Origin: Verrucomicrobiales bacterium
GTDB lineage: Bacteria > Verrucomicrobiota > Verrucomicrobiia > Limisphaerales > J093
Assembly (NCBI GenBank): GCA_015075445.1
Contig: JABTUJ010000010.1
Span: forward strand, 62,001-126,000
Direction: 5' to 3'
Length of the DNA: 64,000 nt
A program made the translations under genes and the position numbers. Shown piece by piece: positions 25,180-33,159 of the stretch. The notes under the pieces are model-generated. The model did no database searches. It had not been told where the DNA came from and saw only the letters and a program-made list of their open reading frames with translations. Positions within the stretch are counted from its first letter, which is position 1; each line of letters starts with the position of its first letter.

Positions 25180-28100
25180 ATGTGTGAGTCTGACCCGAGT
25201 TCGGCCCGGATCCGCGGCGTTCCTGGCGCGCGCGGAAGGCGGGTCGGTTGGCGGGGACGTTCGCTGGGCGCCGGGCTGGTTCTGGCTTTGGGCCTGGCCC
25301 CGGCGTCGAGCTGCGCCGACGCCGCGGGGCCGCAGGTGGTGGCGGTCGTACCCGCGGCTGGAGCCAACGTAGCAGAGTTGACGTTCGTGGAAGTGGTGTT
25401 TGACCGGAACGTGCAGGGTGTCGACGCCGCGGATCTGCTGGTGAACGGCCAACCCGCGCTCTCGGTCCAGGAACATTCGCCGCGCGATTACACCTTTGCC
25501 GTCGACGAGCCCGCGCCCGGCCCGGTCGAATTCACGTGGGCGGAAGGGCATGGCATCACGGATCTGGCCACCCCGCCGCACGCGTTCACCGGAACCGGTT
25601 GGAGCTGCGCGTTCGATCCGGCCCAGGCGCGGGCCAGGGTGGTCATCTCCGAGCTGTTGGCCGCGAACGACCACGGGTTGCGCGACGATTTCGGCGACCG
25701 TTCCGATTGGATCGAGCTGCGGAACCTCGAGGACGAACCCGTGGCGTTGGAGGGTTGGTTCCTGACCGACGACGCGCAAGAGCCGATGAAGTGGCGTTTT
25801 CCGGCCGTGACCCTGCCGGCGGGCGGCTACCTGCTTGTCTGGGCCTCCGAGCGGGATCGTGCGGACCCCGCGAAACCGCTGCACACGAACTTCAGGTTGA
25901 GTGCCGACGGTGAATACCTGGCCTTGCTCGATGCCCACACAAACGTCGTGTCAGCCTTCGCCCCGACCTACCCGGCCCAGCGGGCGAATGTCTCGTATGG
26001 ACGCGACACGCTCGATCCGGAACTGACCGGGTATTTCCTGGTGCCGACGCCGCGGGCGGCGAACGGTACCAGCGGTCCGGGTTTTGCGCCGGCGGTGACG
26101 TATTCGCTGGCAGGCGGCGTCTTCACGAACGCAAGCCTGACCGTCCATCTCAGCGCGCCGGCGGGGGTCATCCGCTACACGTTGAATGGGACGTTGCCCA
26201 CGGAAGCGGCGGCGGTTTACGGGGAGCCGTTGGTGGTGACCCGGAGCACGGTGATTCAAGCCCGGGTCTTCGAGCCGGACCTGCTGCCAGGAGCGCTGGG
26301 GGTGGAGACCTACCACCTGCTGGGGACGAGCACGGCGACGTTCACGTCCAATCTGCCGCTGATGATCGTCCACACGGCGGGACGGGGGATCGCGGCGGAG
26401 CAGCGGATCCCCGCCTTCGTGGTGGCCATCGAGCCGGAACGGGGCCGGGCCTCGCTCCGGTTGCCGCCCCAGCACGAGGGCAAGGCGCAGATCGAGTTGC
26501 GGGGCCAATCCTCGCTCGGGTTCCCCAAGAAGGCCTACAACCTCGAGCTGACGGATGCAGCCGGCCTCGACGTCGAGGTGCCGTTGCTCGGGTTGCCGGA
26601 GGAATCGGACTGGGTGCTTTACGCGCCTTACTCGGACAAGCCGTTTCTCCAAAACTTCCTCGCCTATGAACTCCACGAGCGGATGGGGCACTACGCGCCA
26701 CGCCGCCGGTTCATCGAGCTGTTCGTCCAGACGACCTCCGGCCGCCTCGAGTATCCCCGGGACTACGCGGGCATCTACCTGCTGGTCGAGAAGATCAAGG
26801 TCGACAACCACCGCGTGGACATCGCCCGGCTCACCCCCGACCACACCGCCGAACCGGAGATCAGCGGCGGCTACATGTTCAAGAAGGACAAGGACAGCCC
26901 AGGCGACCGCGGTTTTTCGACCACGGGAGGCGCCGGCTTCAGCGGGCAGGCGCTGAAGTACCACGAACCCAAGCCGCGCGAGATCACGGTGGCCCAACAG
27001 AACTGGCTGCGGAATTACCTCAACCAGTTTGAGCGGGCCCTGTACGCGAGCGACTGGCTGAGCCGGACCGGCCCCAACCACTACAGCCACTTCATCGACG
27101 TGGACTCGTTCGTCGACAACCACTGGATCGTCGAGTTCGCCAAGCAGATCGATGGCTATCGCCTCAGTAACTACTTCCACAAGGATCGCGGCGGCCAAGT
27201 GAAGATGGATCCCATCTGGGATTGGAACCTCAGCTTCGGCAACGCCGACTACCTCGACGGGGCCAACCCGTCCGGCTGGTACTACTCGCTGATCGACCAG
27301 AATGCCCATATCTGGTTGCGCCGGCTGATGAATGGCACCCCCTCGAGCGGCGGGCAAACCGGGGACCCCGATTTCAACCAGCGCATCGCCGACCGCTGGA
27401 GCGTCCTCCGGACCAACCTGTTCGCCGCCTCAAACGTGATCGCGCGCGTGGACGAACTCGCCGCCCTCCTGGACGAGGCCCAGGTCCGCGACTTCGCCCG
27501 TTGGCCGCGGCTGGGCACTTACGTCTGGCCCAACCCACCCCTCTACTCCCAGCCTCGCACATACGCCGGCATCATCACCAACCTCAAAAACTGGATCCAG
27601 CAACGCTACAATTGGATCGATCGCCAGTTCGTGCGCGCTCCGGACTTCTCCCACCCCGGGGGCGGCGTGTCGCCCGGCTTTCCGCTGGGCCTTACCGGCC
27701 CGACCGGAACCCTCTACTACACGACCGACGGTTCTGATCCCCGCCGATCGGGCGGCGCGGTGGCGCCGCAGGCACGCCCGTTCAGCGCCCCCTTCATGAT
27801 CACCACCAACAGCCGCGTGGTGGCCCGCGTCCGCAGCGGAACGAAATGGAGCGGACCCAGCGCCGCCACCTTCGTCGTCGAGACCGCGCCGCTGGTCATC
27901 ACCGAGCTCATGTATCGTCCCCTGCCGGCCGCCGCGGGCTCGCCCTATGCCGCGGGCGATTTCGAGTTCCTCGAGCTGTTGAACCGCGGCACGGCGCCCT
28001 TGGACCTGCGCGGCTTCGAGTTGGTCACCGGAGTTCAGTTCCGCTTTGCCACCTCGAGCGTGACGACCCTCGAGGCGGGGGCGCGACTGGTCCTGGTCAA

Positions 28101-30603
28101 GAACCGGGCGGCGTTTGTGAGCCGCTACGGCGAGGGGACGCGCATTGCGGGCGAGTTCAGCGGGGCTTTGGCCAATGAAGGCGAACGTCTCCGTCTCGTG
28201 GGTCCGGTAGGCGAAGTCGTGCTCGATTTCCGGTACGAACCCGCGGCGCAACCGGCGACCGACGGTCTGGGCTTCTCGCTCGTCATCGCCGACGAGGCGC
28301 AGCCCCTCTCCCGTTGGGATGACGGGGCTGGCTGGCGCACCGGAAGCGTCCGGGGCGGCACTCCGGGTCAGCCCGAACCGCCCGCCCCGGAGTTTCCCCG
28401 CATCGTGGTCAACGAGGTGTTGGCTCACACAGACGGGCCTCTGGTGGACACCATCGAGCTCCACAACCCCACGCTGGCCGCGGCCGACATCAGCAGTTGG
28501 TATCTCACCGACGCTCGCCGGACGCCCAAGTTCCGGATTCCGCCGGGCACGGTGTTGCCCCCGGGCGGCTTCGCCGTGTTCACTGAAAGCGACTTCAATC
28601 CGACACCTGGACAGCCACCCAGCTTCAACCTCGGCGCGGCCGGGGACGAAGTGTACCTCCTCTCGGCTGACGCGGCGGGGGAACTCACGGGCTATGTGCA
28701 CGGGTTCGCCTTTGGCGCGTCCCTCAGCGGAGAGTCGTTGGGGCGCCACCTCACCAGCACGGGCGCCGAGAGGTTTGTGCAGCAGGCCGAACGGACGCTC
28801 GGCGGTCCGAATGTCGGGCCGAAGGTCGGACCGGTGCTCGTGAGCGAAGTCCACTATCACCCGCCGGATGTGTGGGCCAACGGGGCCGAGTGGGACAACT
28901 TCGAGCACGAGTTCATCGAGCTCTACAACCCGACCCCCCAACCGGTCGCACTCTTCCACCCACAGGCGCCGAACCCTACGTGGGAACTGCGGGGTGCCGT
29001 TCGCTTTGCGTTCCCCCCCAGCCAAACCATCGAGCCTGGCGAACGCCTGCTCGTGGTGGGTTTTGCCCCCGTGGGACAACCGGAGCTGTCCGCGGCGTTC
29101 CGGAAGCATTTCGGCCTGGGCGCCAATCTCCGTCTGTTCGGACCCTACCGCGACAAGCTGCCCAACAGCGGCGGCACCATCGAGCTCGTGCAACCGGACG
29201 TTGCGGGCTCGCCCGACACCGGTCTCGAGGTCCGAAGCGTGGTGGTAGATCGGGTGTCCTATTCGGACGCCCCCCCCTGGCCTGCCGGGGCGGATGGACT
29301 CGGCTTCTCGCTTCAGCGCATCCCCGAGACAGCGTTCGGAGACGATCCCGCCGCTTGGGTGGCCGCCCGGCCCACACCCGGAGCAGCCGCAGTCCCGACG
29401 GCCGCACCCGTGATCACGCGGCAGCCCATGGGGCAGACCGTCCGGCCCGGCGAGACGGTGACGCTGGCGGTCGAGGCGCTCGACAGCGCGAACCTCAGCT
29501 TCCAGTGGCGGCAGGACCGTCGCTTCCTGCCGGGGGCGACAGAACGCGTGCTCGTGTTGACCAACGCCCAACCGGCCCAGAGCGGGCCATACCAAGTGGT
29601 GGTCCATAGCCCCGCGATCGCCGTGGGCAGCCACGTGGTGGAAGTCCGGGTGGCGCAACCGCCCGACATCCTGCGTCAACCCGCGTCTGTTGAGGTGCGC
29701 CAAGGCCAACCTGCCAGCCTCACCGTCGTGGCCGCCGCGGCTTCGCCCCTGCGCTACCAATGGCGCCGCAACGGCCTGCCCCTGCCATCCGGCACGCGCG
29801 CCTCGCTGGATTTCCCTGCCACGCAACCCGGAGACGAAGGGAATTACGACGTCGTGATCCGCGACGACCAGACCGCGATCGTCAGTGAAACGGTGTCTCT
29901 CTCCGTGTTGGTGGACCCGACCCTTGTCCAGCCGCCACTTTCCCTCGTGGTCCCGCTCGGCGGCATCGCCGCCTTCAGCGTTGCCGTCACCAATGCGGCT
30001 GACCTCCCCGTCGCCTACCAGTGGCGCAAAGACGGCACCGTCATCGCCACCCGCACCCTCCGGGCCCATGTCGATTTCCTGACGCTGACCGAGGTCGGGA
30101 TGAGCGATGCGGGCGAGTACACCGTGACCGTGGTGAGTTCGACGCTGCCGTTGCCCGGATTCACCAGTCCGCCCGCCCGGCTCGAGGTGATTCCCCTGGC
30201 GGACGCGGATGGGGACGGCCTGCCGGACACCTTCGAGCAGGCGCACGGGTTGGATCCCTACGGGCCCGGCGACGCCGCGCTGGACGCGGATGGGGACGGA
30301 GCAACCAACCTCGAGGAGTACCTCGCTGGCACGGACCCGCGCGATCCCCTCAGCGTCCTGAAGCTCGAGTCCCTCAGGCAACCCGGTGCTGTCCGGCTCC
30401 GTTTCCAAGCTGTGGCGGACCGCTCCTATGCCGTGCTCTATCGGGACAACGTAACGGCTGGGAGCTGGAGGACGCTCAGCGGCGTGCCGGCCATGGGGAC
30501 GGAGCCGGGGAACGTGCGCTGGATCGAACTTGAGGACCACGCGGTCGTGGTTTCCGAGGGACGTTACTATCGGTTGGTGGTGCCCGGTGTGAATCTCGAG
30601 TGA
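25180..30603 (+). CDS. Giant secreted CotH-kinase / lamin-tail / Ig multidomain protein
   Basis: 1807 residues from the ATG at 25180 (GTAGG upstream). Signal peptide about 30-50 (SLGAGLVLALGLAPASS). Order: an Ig-like domain (50-140); lamin-tail domain 1 (153-295, VVISELLAANDHGL); a chitobiase-type beta domain (307-383); a CotH kinase-like domain (about 388-820, with GQSSLGFPKKAYNLEL, DYAGIYLLVEKIK, GGYMFKKDKD and DPIWDWNLSFGNADY); a second chitobiase-type domain (826-900); lamin-tail domains 2-4 (about 903-1030, 1073-1190, 1217-1390); three Ig domains (from 1409, 1493, 1584, with YQWR motifs); Ca-binding TSP3/dockerin-like repeats (DADGDGLPD and DADGDGATN, about 1673-1724) and a beta-sandwich end. 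CotH family members are atypical protein kinases. Likely a cell-surface or matrix protein. The start in the repeat-rich upstream is judged by signal-peptide position. Confidence 0.9.
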   Translation: MCESDPSSARIRGVPGARGRRVGWRGRSLGAGLVLALGLAPASSCADAAGPQVVAVVPAAGANVAELTFVEVVFDRNVQGVDAADLLVNGQPALSVQEHSPRDYTFAVDEPAPGPVEFTWAEGHGITDLATPPHAFTGTGWSCAFDPAQARARVVISELLAANDHGLRDDFGDRSDWIELRNLEDEPVALEGWFLTDDAQEPMKWRFPAVTLPAGGYLLVWASERDRADPAKPLHTNFRLSADGEYLALLDAHTNVVSAFAPTYPAQRANVSYGRDTLDPELTGYFLVPTPRAANGTSGPGFAPAVTYSLAGGVFTNASLTVHLSAPAGVIRYTLNGTLPTEAAAVYGEPLVVTRSTVIQARVFEPDLLPGALGVETYHLLGTSTATFTSNLPLMIVHTAGRGIAAEQRIPAFVVAIEPERGRASLRLPPQHEGKAQIELRGQSSLGFPKKAYNLELTDAAGLDVEVPLLGLPEESDWVLYAPYSDKPFLQNFLAYELHERMGHYAPRRRFIELFVQTTSGRLEYPRDYAGIYLLVEKIKVDNHRVDIARLTPDHTAEPEISGGYMFKKDKDSPGDRGFSTTGGAGFSGQALKYHEPKPREITVAQQNWLRNYLNQFERALYASDWLSRTGPNHYSHFIDVDSFVDNHWIVEFAKQIDGYRLSNYFHKDRGGQVKMDPIWDWNLSFGNADYLDGANPSGWYYSLIDQNAHIWLRRLMNGTPSSGGQTGDPDFNQRIADRWSVLRTNLFAASNVIARVDELAALLDEAQVRDFARWPRLGTYVWPNPPLYSQPRTYAGIITNLKNWIQQRYNWIDRQFVRAPDFSHPGGGVSPGFPLGLTGPTGTLYYTTDGSDPRRSGGAVAPQARPFSAPFMITTNSRVVARVRSGTKWSGPSAATFVVETAPLVITELMYRPLPAAAGSPYAAGDFEFLELLNRGTAPLDLRGFELVTGVQFRFATSSVTTLEAGARLVLVKNRAAFVSRYGEGTRIAGEFSGALANEGERLRLVGPVGEVVLDFRYEPAAQPATDGLGFSLVIADEAQPLSRWDDGAGWRTGSVRGGTPGQPEPPAPEFPRIVVNEVLAHTDGPLVDTIELHNPTLAAADISSWYLTDARRTPKFRIPPGTVLPPGGFAVFTESDFNPTPGQPPSFNLGAAGDEVYLLSADAAGELTGYVHGFAFGASLSGESLGRHLTSTGAERFVQQAERTLGGPNVGPKVGPVLVSEVHYHPPDVWANGAEWDNFEHEFIELYNPTPQPVALFHPQAPNPTWELRGAVRFAFPPSQTIEPGERLLVVGFAPVGQPELSAAFRKHFGLGANLRLFGPYRDKLPNSGGTIELVQPDVAGSPDTGLEVRSVVVDRVSYSDAPPWPAGADGLGFSLQRIPETAFGDDPAAWVAARPTPGAAAVPTAAPVITRQPMGQTVRPGETVTLAVEALDSANLSFQWRQDRRFLPGATERVLVLTNAQPAQSGPYQVVVHSPAIAVGSHVVEVRVAQPPDILRQPASVEVRQGQPASLTVVAAAASPLRYQWRRNGLPLPSGTRASLDFPATQPGDEGNYDVVIRDDQTAIVSETVSLSVLVDPTLVQPPLSLVVPLGGIAAFSVAVTNAADLPVAYQWRKDGTVIATRTLRAHVDFLTLTEVGMSDAGEYTVTVVSSTLPLPGFTSPPARLEVIPLADADGDGLPDTFEQAHGLDPYGPGDAALDADGDGATNLEEYLAGTDPRDPLSVLKLESLRQPGAVRLRFQAVADRSYAVLYRDNVTAGSWRTLSGVPAMGTEPGNVRWIELEDHAVVVSEGRYYRLVVPGVNLE

Positions 30604-30688
30604 GAACCAGCGGACCTTCGCGCACAAAGGAATACGTAATTATCGCAATACCAACGGGTCCCAGAGCCAGTTTCAAGATTACTCAATG

Positions 30689-30708
30689 ACTGAGTATTCT
30701 TGCTCAGT
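30689..30708. promoter_or_regulatory. Short inverted repeat in an AT-rich gap
   Basis: ACTGAG-8 nt-CTCAGT (8 of 9 if one flanking triplet is included), in the AT-rich 132-bp gap between the CotH gene and the DUF4143 ATPase. Possible operator or weak terminator; no T run follows. Confidence 0.3.
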
Positions 30709-30735
30709 GATCGTGAATGAGCTACACCACGGGCC

Positions 30736-31918
30736 ATGACTTTCGAACGGCCCATCGTGGGCGAAATCGTGTCGGCGCTGCCCCGGACACCCCCGCTGCT
30801 GCAAGTACTGGTCGGACCCCGTCAGGTCGGCAAAACCACCGCGGCGGCCCAGATCGAGAAGCGCCTCGGCTGGCCCAGCGTGGTGGCCTCCGCCGATGCG
30901 CCTCTGCCGCACCCGCCGGAGTGGATCGAGACCCAGTGGCGCCTGGCCCGGGCCCGGGCAGCGACCACCGGCACCCGCGTGCTGCTGGTTCTCGACGAAC
31001 TGCAGAAGATCTCGGGCTGGAGTGAGGTCACCAAACGTCTCTGGGACGAGGAGGTCGCCGTCGCCGGGAAAGTGCGCCTCTGGTCTGGGGTCCTCCGCGC
31101 CCGGTCCAGCGCGGCTTGAGCGAAAGCCTGGCTGGCGCTTCTTCCCGCATCGCTGCCCGCACTGGTCGTGCCCTGAGTGCCGCGACGCCTTCCGCTGGAG
31201 CCTGGATCAATGGCTGTACTTCGGTGGCTATCCCGGCGCGGCCGCATTCGTCAAAGACGAGGACGACTGGAAGCGCTACGTGAGCGACGCGCTGATTGAG
31301 ACCGTGCTCGCCCGCGACGTCCTCCAGATGCAGGTCATCACCAAGCCCACGCTGCTGCGCCTCCTTTTTGCGCTGGCGGCGCAGTTCCCCGCCCAGATCC
31401 TCTCCTACAACAAGATGCTCGGCCAACTCACCGATGCCGGCAACACGGTGACCCTCGCCGGCTACCTGCGTCTCCTCGAGACGGCGTTTCTGGCCAGCGG
31501 CCTCGAGCTATTCTCGAAGGGCCACGTGCGCAAGCGCGGCAGCAGCCCCAAGCTCGTGCTGTGGAACAACGCCTTGGTGAACGCGGTCTCGTTGAAGTCC
31601 TTCGCCCAGGCGTTCGCCGACGGCGCCTGGTGGGGCCGGTTGGTCGAGAACGCCGTGGGGGCCCACCTGCTCAACGGCCTGCCAGGACCCTCGTGGAGCG
31701 TGACCTATTGGCGCGACGGACCTGCTGAGGTGGACTTCGTGGTGAGCCACGGCGCCCAAGACTGGGCGATCGAAGTCAAGAGCGGTCGCGGCGACAAGGT
31801 CAGCGGCCTGACCGCCTTTCGGCAGCGGTATCCCAAGGCGAACGTCTGGCTCGTCGGACCGACGGGCATCAGGTTCGATGAGTTCTTTGCCCAGCCGGCG
31901 TCGGCGTGGTTCCGCTGA
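30736..31918 (+). pseudogene. AAA ATPase with DUF4143 domain, frameshifted
   Basis: The first frame (30736-31119) has LLQVLVGPRQVGKTTAAAQI (Walker A) and RVLLVLDELQKISGW (Walker B) and ends soon after KVRLW. The expected LxGSSALLxQRGLSESLAGRF stretch is broken across at least two frame changes between about 31075 and 31150: a QRGLSESLAG fragment is readable in one frame, RFFPHRCPHWSCPECRDAF in another. The second frame then runs intact to 31918 (SLDQWLYFGGYPGAA; VDFVVSHGAQDWAIEVKSGR, a PD-(D/E)XK-like DUF4143 end). These ATPases are common accessory genes of uncertain function. Two or more lesions close together argue for real decay more than a single read error. Confidence 0.8.
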
Positions 31919-31966
31919 GGGACGGGAAGAGGATGCAGCAGTCTCGGCACCCACCGCTTGCGGCCC

Positions 31967-31995
31967 TTGTCCGAGCCTGGCTCGCCGGCTAGACT
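31967..31995 (+). promoter_or_regulatory. Promoter of the ArsR-type gene, leaderless layout
   Basis: TTGTCC (31967-31972), a 17-bp spacer, TAGACT (31990-31995), then 7 nt to GTG 32003. Same -10 word and spacing to the start as aroB. Confidence 0.5.
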
Positions 31996-32002
31996 CTGCG
32001 GC

Positions 32003-32308
32003 GTGACGGGCGAAAAGTGCATGGCAGTCCTCAGGGCGCTGGGTGAGTTGAGCCGCGTCCGGATCATGCGCCTCCTCATCAAGGAGGAACTCGGCGTCAA
32101 CGAGATCGCCGAGCGGCTGGACATTTCCGAGTACAACGTCTCCAAGCACCTCCGCATTCTGAAGGAGGCCGGCCTGCTGCAGATGGAGAAGTCCGGCAAG
32201 CAGCGTCTGTACCGCGTGGATGCGTCGCTGAAAGCTCACCTGGCCGCGAACGACAACGTGCTGGAACTGGACTGCTGCACGTTCCGGTTCGACAAACTCC
32301 CCAGATAG
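32003..32308 (+). CDS. ArsR-family winged-helix transcriptional regulator
   Basis: 101 residues from GTG 32003 (VTGEKCMAVLRALGELSRVR); ATG 32021 is an alternative. The winged helix is complete: LGELSRVRIMRLLIKEEL, GVNEIAERLDISEYNVSKH (recognition helix) and LRILKEAGLLQMEKSGKQRL (wing). The C-terminus has LDCCTFRFDKL, whose CC pair could bind a metal, but no standard ArsR metal site (CVCDL in alpha3) is seen. It may control its own promoter or the downstream toxin-antitoxin pair; no target is evident. Confidence 0.85.
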   Translation: MTGEKCMAVLRALGELSRVRIMRLLIKEELGVNEIAERLDISEYNVSKHLRILKEAGLLQMEKSGKQRLYRVDASLKAHLAANDNVLELDCCTFRFDKLPR

Positions 32309-32368
32309 CCGCCGGCCAAGGCCCTGGCACCGTTCGACGCGCGGTTGTCCGGGGATGGTGGACCGCTC

Positions 32369-32398
32369 CGTCGTGCATGGTGCTGCGTCGTGCATGGT
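32369..32398. promoter_or_regulatory. 13-bp direct repeats before the antitoxin gene
   Basis: CGTCGTGCATGGT at 32369-32381 and again at 32386-32398, 17 bp apart, the second ending on the first base of the -35 box. Likely binding sites for autoregulation by the antitoxin or toxin-antitoxin complex. Confidence 0.45.
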
Positions 32399-32426
32399 TG
32401 CCAAGGAAGCCGGCTGGCAGTACGCT
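32398..32426 (+). promoter_or_regulatory. Promoter of the antitoxin-toxin operon, leaderless layout
   Basis: TTGCCA (32398-32403), a 17-bp spacer, TACGCT (32421-32426), then 6 nt to the ATG at 32433. No Shine-Dalgarno precedes the antitoxin. Confidence 0.5.
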
Positions 32427-32432
32427 CGCACC

Positions 32433-32666
32433 ATGACCGCGATCACTGAGCAGTTGGAAGCCACGCTGAAGCGGTTGGACGATCGAGCCGCCGCGTCACT
32501 CGTGAGGCTCGTCCGTGACGCGCTGGAGTTGGCCAGTGTTCAAAAGGCGGCCCATCCTTCCGACAGGCTGCCGGCGGATTTCTTCACTCGGATCGCAAGG
32601 GAGCTCGGCCCCGAACCGTTCGATCGACCGCCGCAAGGGACCCTGGAGAAACGTGAAGCGTGGTGA
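32433..32666 (+). CDS. Probable antitoxin of a VapBC-type module
   Basis: 77 residues, small and charged, starting MTAITEQLEATLKRLDDRAA. The N-terminal half is predicted helical (SLVRLVRDALELAS). The C-terminal part (RLPADFFTRIARELGPEPFD) ends in a Pro/Arg/Glu tail (GTLEKREAW), as expected for an unfolded toxin-wrapping segment. No ribbon-helix-helix or AbrB signature is obvious, so the antitoxin class is not assigned. It is called from its position: its TGA overlaps the toxin ATG (TGATG). Confidence 0.7.
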   Translation: MTAITEQLEATLKRLDDRAAASLVRLVRDALELASVQKAAHPSDRLPADFFTRIARELGPEPFDRPPQGTLEKREAW

Positions 32667-33067
32667 TGGCCTTTCTCCCAGACACGAATCTCTGGATCTC
32701 CGTGTTGAAGGACGCGGGTGGCGCACTCGCCGCCAAGGTGCAGGCACAGCCCCTGTCAGCCATCTTCTTTTGCTCGGTAGTCAAGGCGGAACTGTTGCAC
32801 GGCGCGGAGAAGTACGGCAACCGGGAGCGCCGGCTGCGCGCACTGGAATCGCTCTTTGCGCCCTTCGCTTCGCTTCCTTTCGACGACGCAGCGGCATCGC
32901 GCTACGCGACCCTTCGGCACGAGCTCGAGATCAGCGGCCGCCTCCTGGGCCCGAACGACCTGCAGATCGCGGCTATCGCAATGACACACGGTCTTACCTT
33001 GGTGACCGATGATTCCGGTTTCAGTCATGTGACTGGGCTGGAGGTTGAGAACTGGGCTCAGACCTGA
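32666..33067 (+). CDS. vapC: PIN-domain ribonuclease toxin, VapC type
   Basis: 133 residues from the ATG at 32666. The four PIN acidic positions are present: Asp6 in FLPDTNLW, Glu42 in VVKAELLHGAEK, Asp98 in GPNDLQIAAIA and Asp115/116 in TLVTDDSGF. VapC toxins cleave tRNA or rRNA in the cytoplasm in a Mg-dependent way and are held inactive by the co-encoded antitoxin. Length and motif spacing are normal, so the toxin appears functional. Confidence 0.9.
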   Translation: MAFLPDTNLWISVLKDAGGALAAKVQAQPLSAIFFCSVVKAELLHGAEKYGNRERRLRALESLFAPFASLPFDDAAASRYATLRHELEISGRLLGPNDLQIAAIAMTHGLTLVTDDSGFSHVTGLEVENWAQT

Positions 33068-33159
33068 GCCGGTTCCTTCCACCGAACCACGCTCTCCGGT
33101 GTTCCGCAGGCCAGCCCCAAGTTCCCCCGTGCGGGCAACGAGTCTCGGTGGCAGAATCC

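Noticed and set aside
27430..30627. 1065-codon minus-strand open frame
   Set aside because: Antisense to the CotH/lamin-tail gene; long only because of GC-rich codon use.
30602..30735. tRNA or small RNA gene in the AT-rich gap
   Set aside because: No cloverleaf could be folded; only a 6-bp inverted repeat is present.
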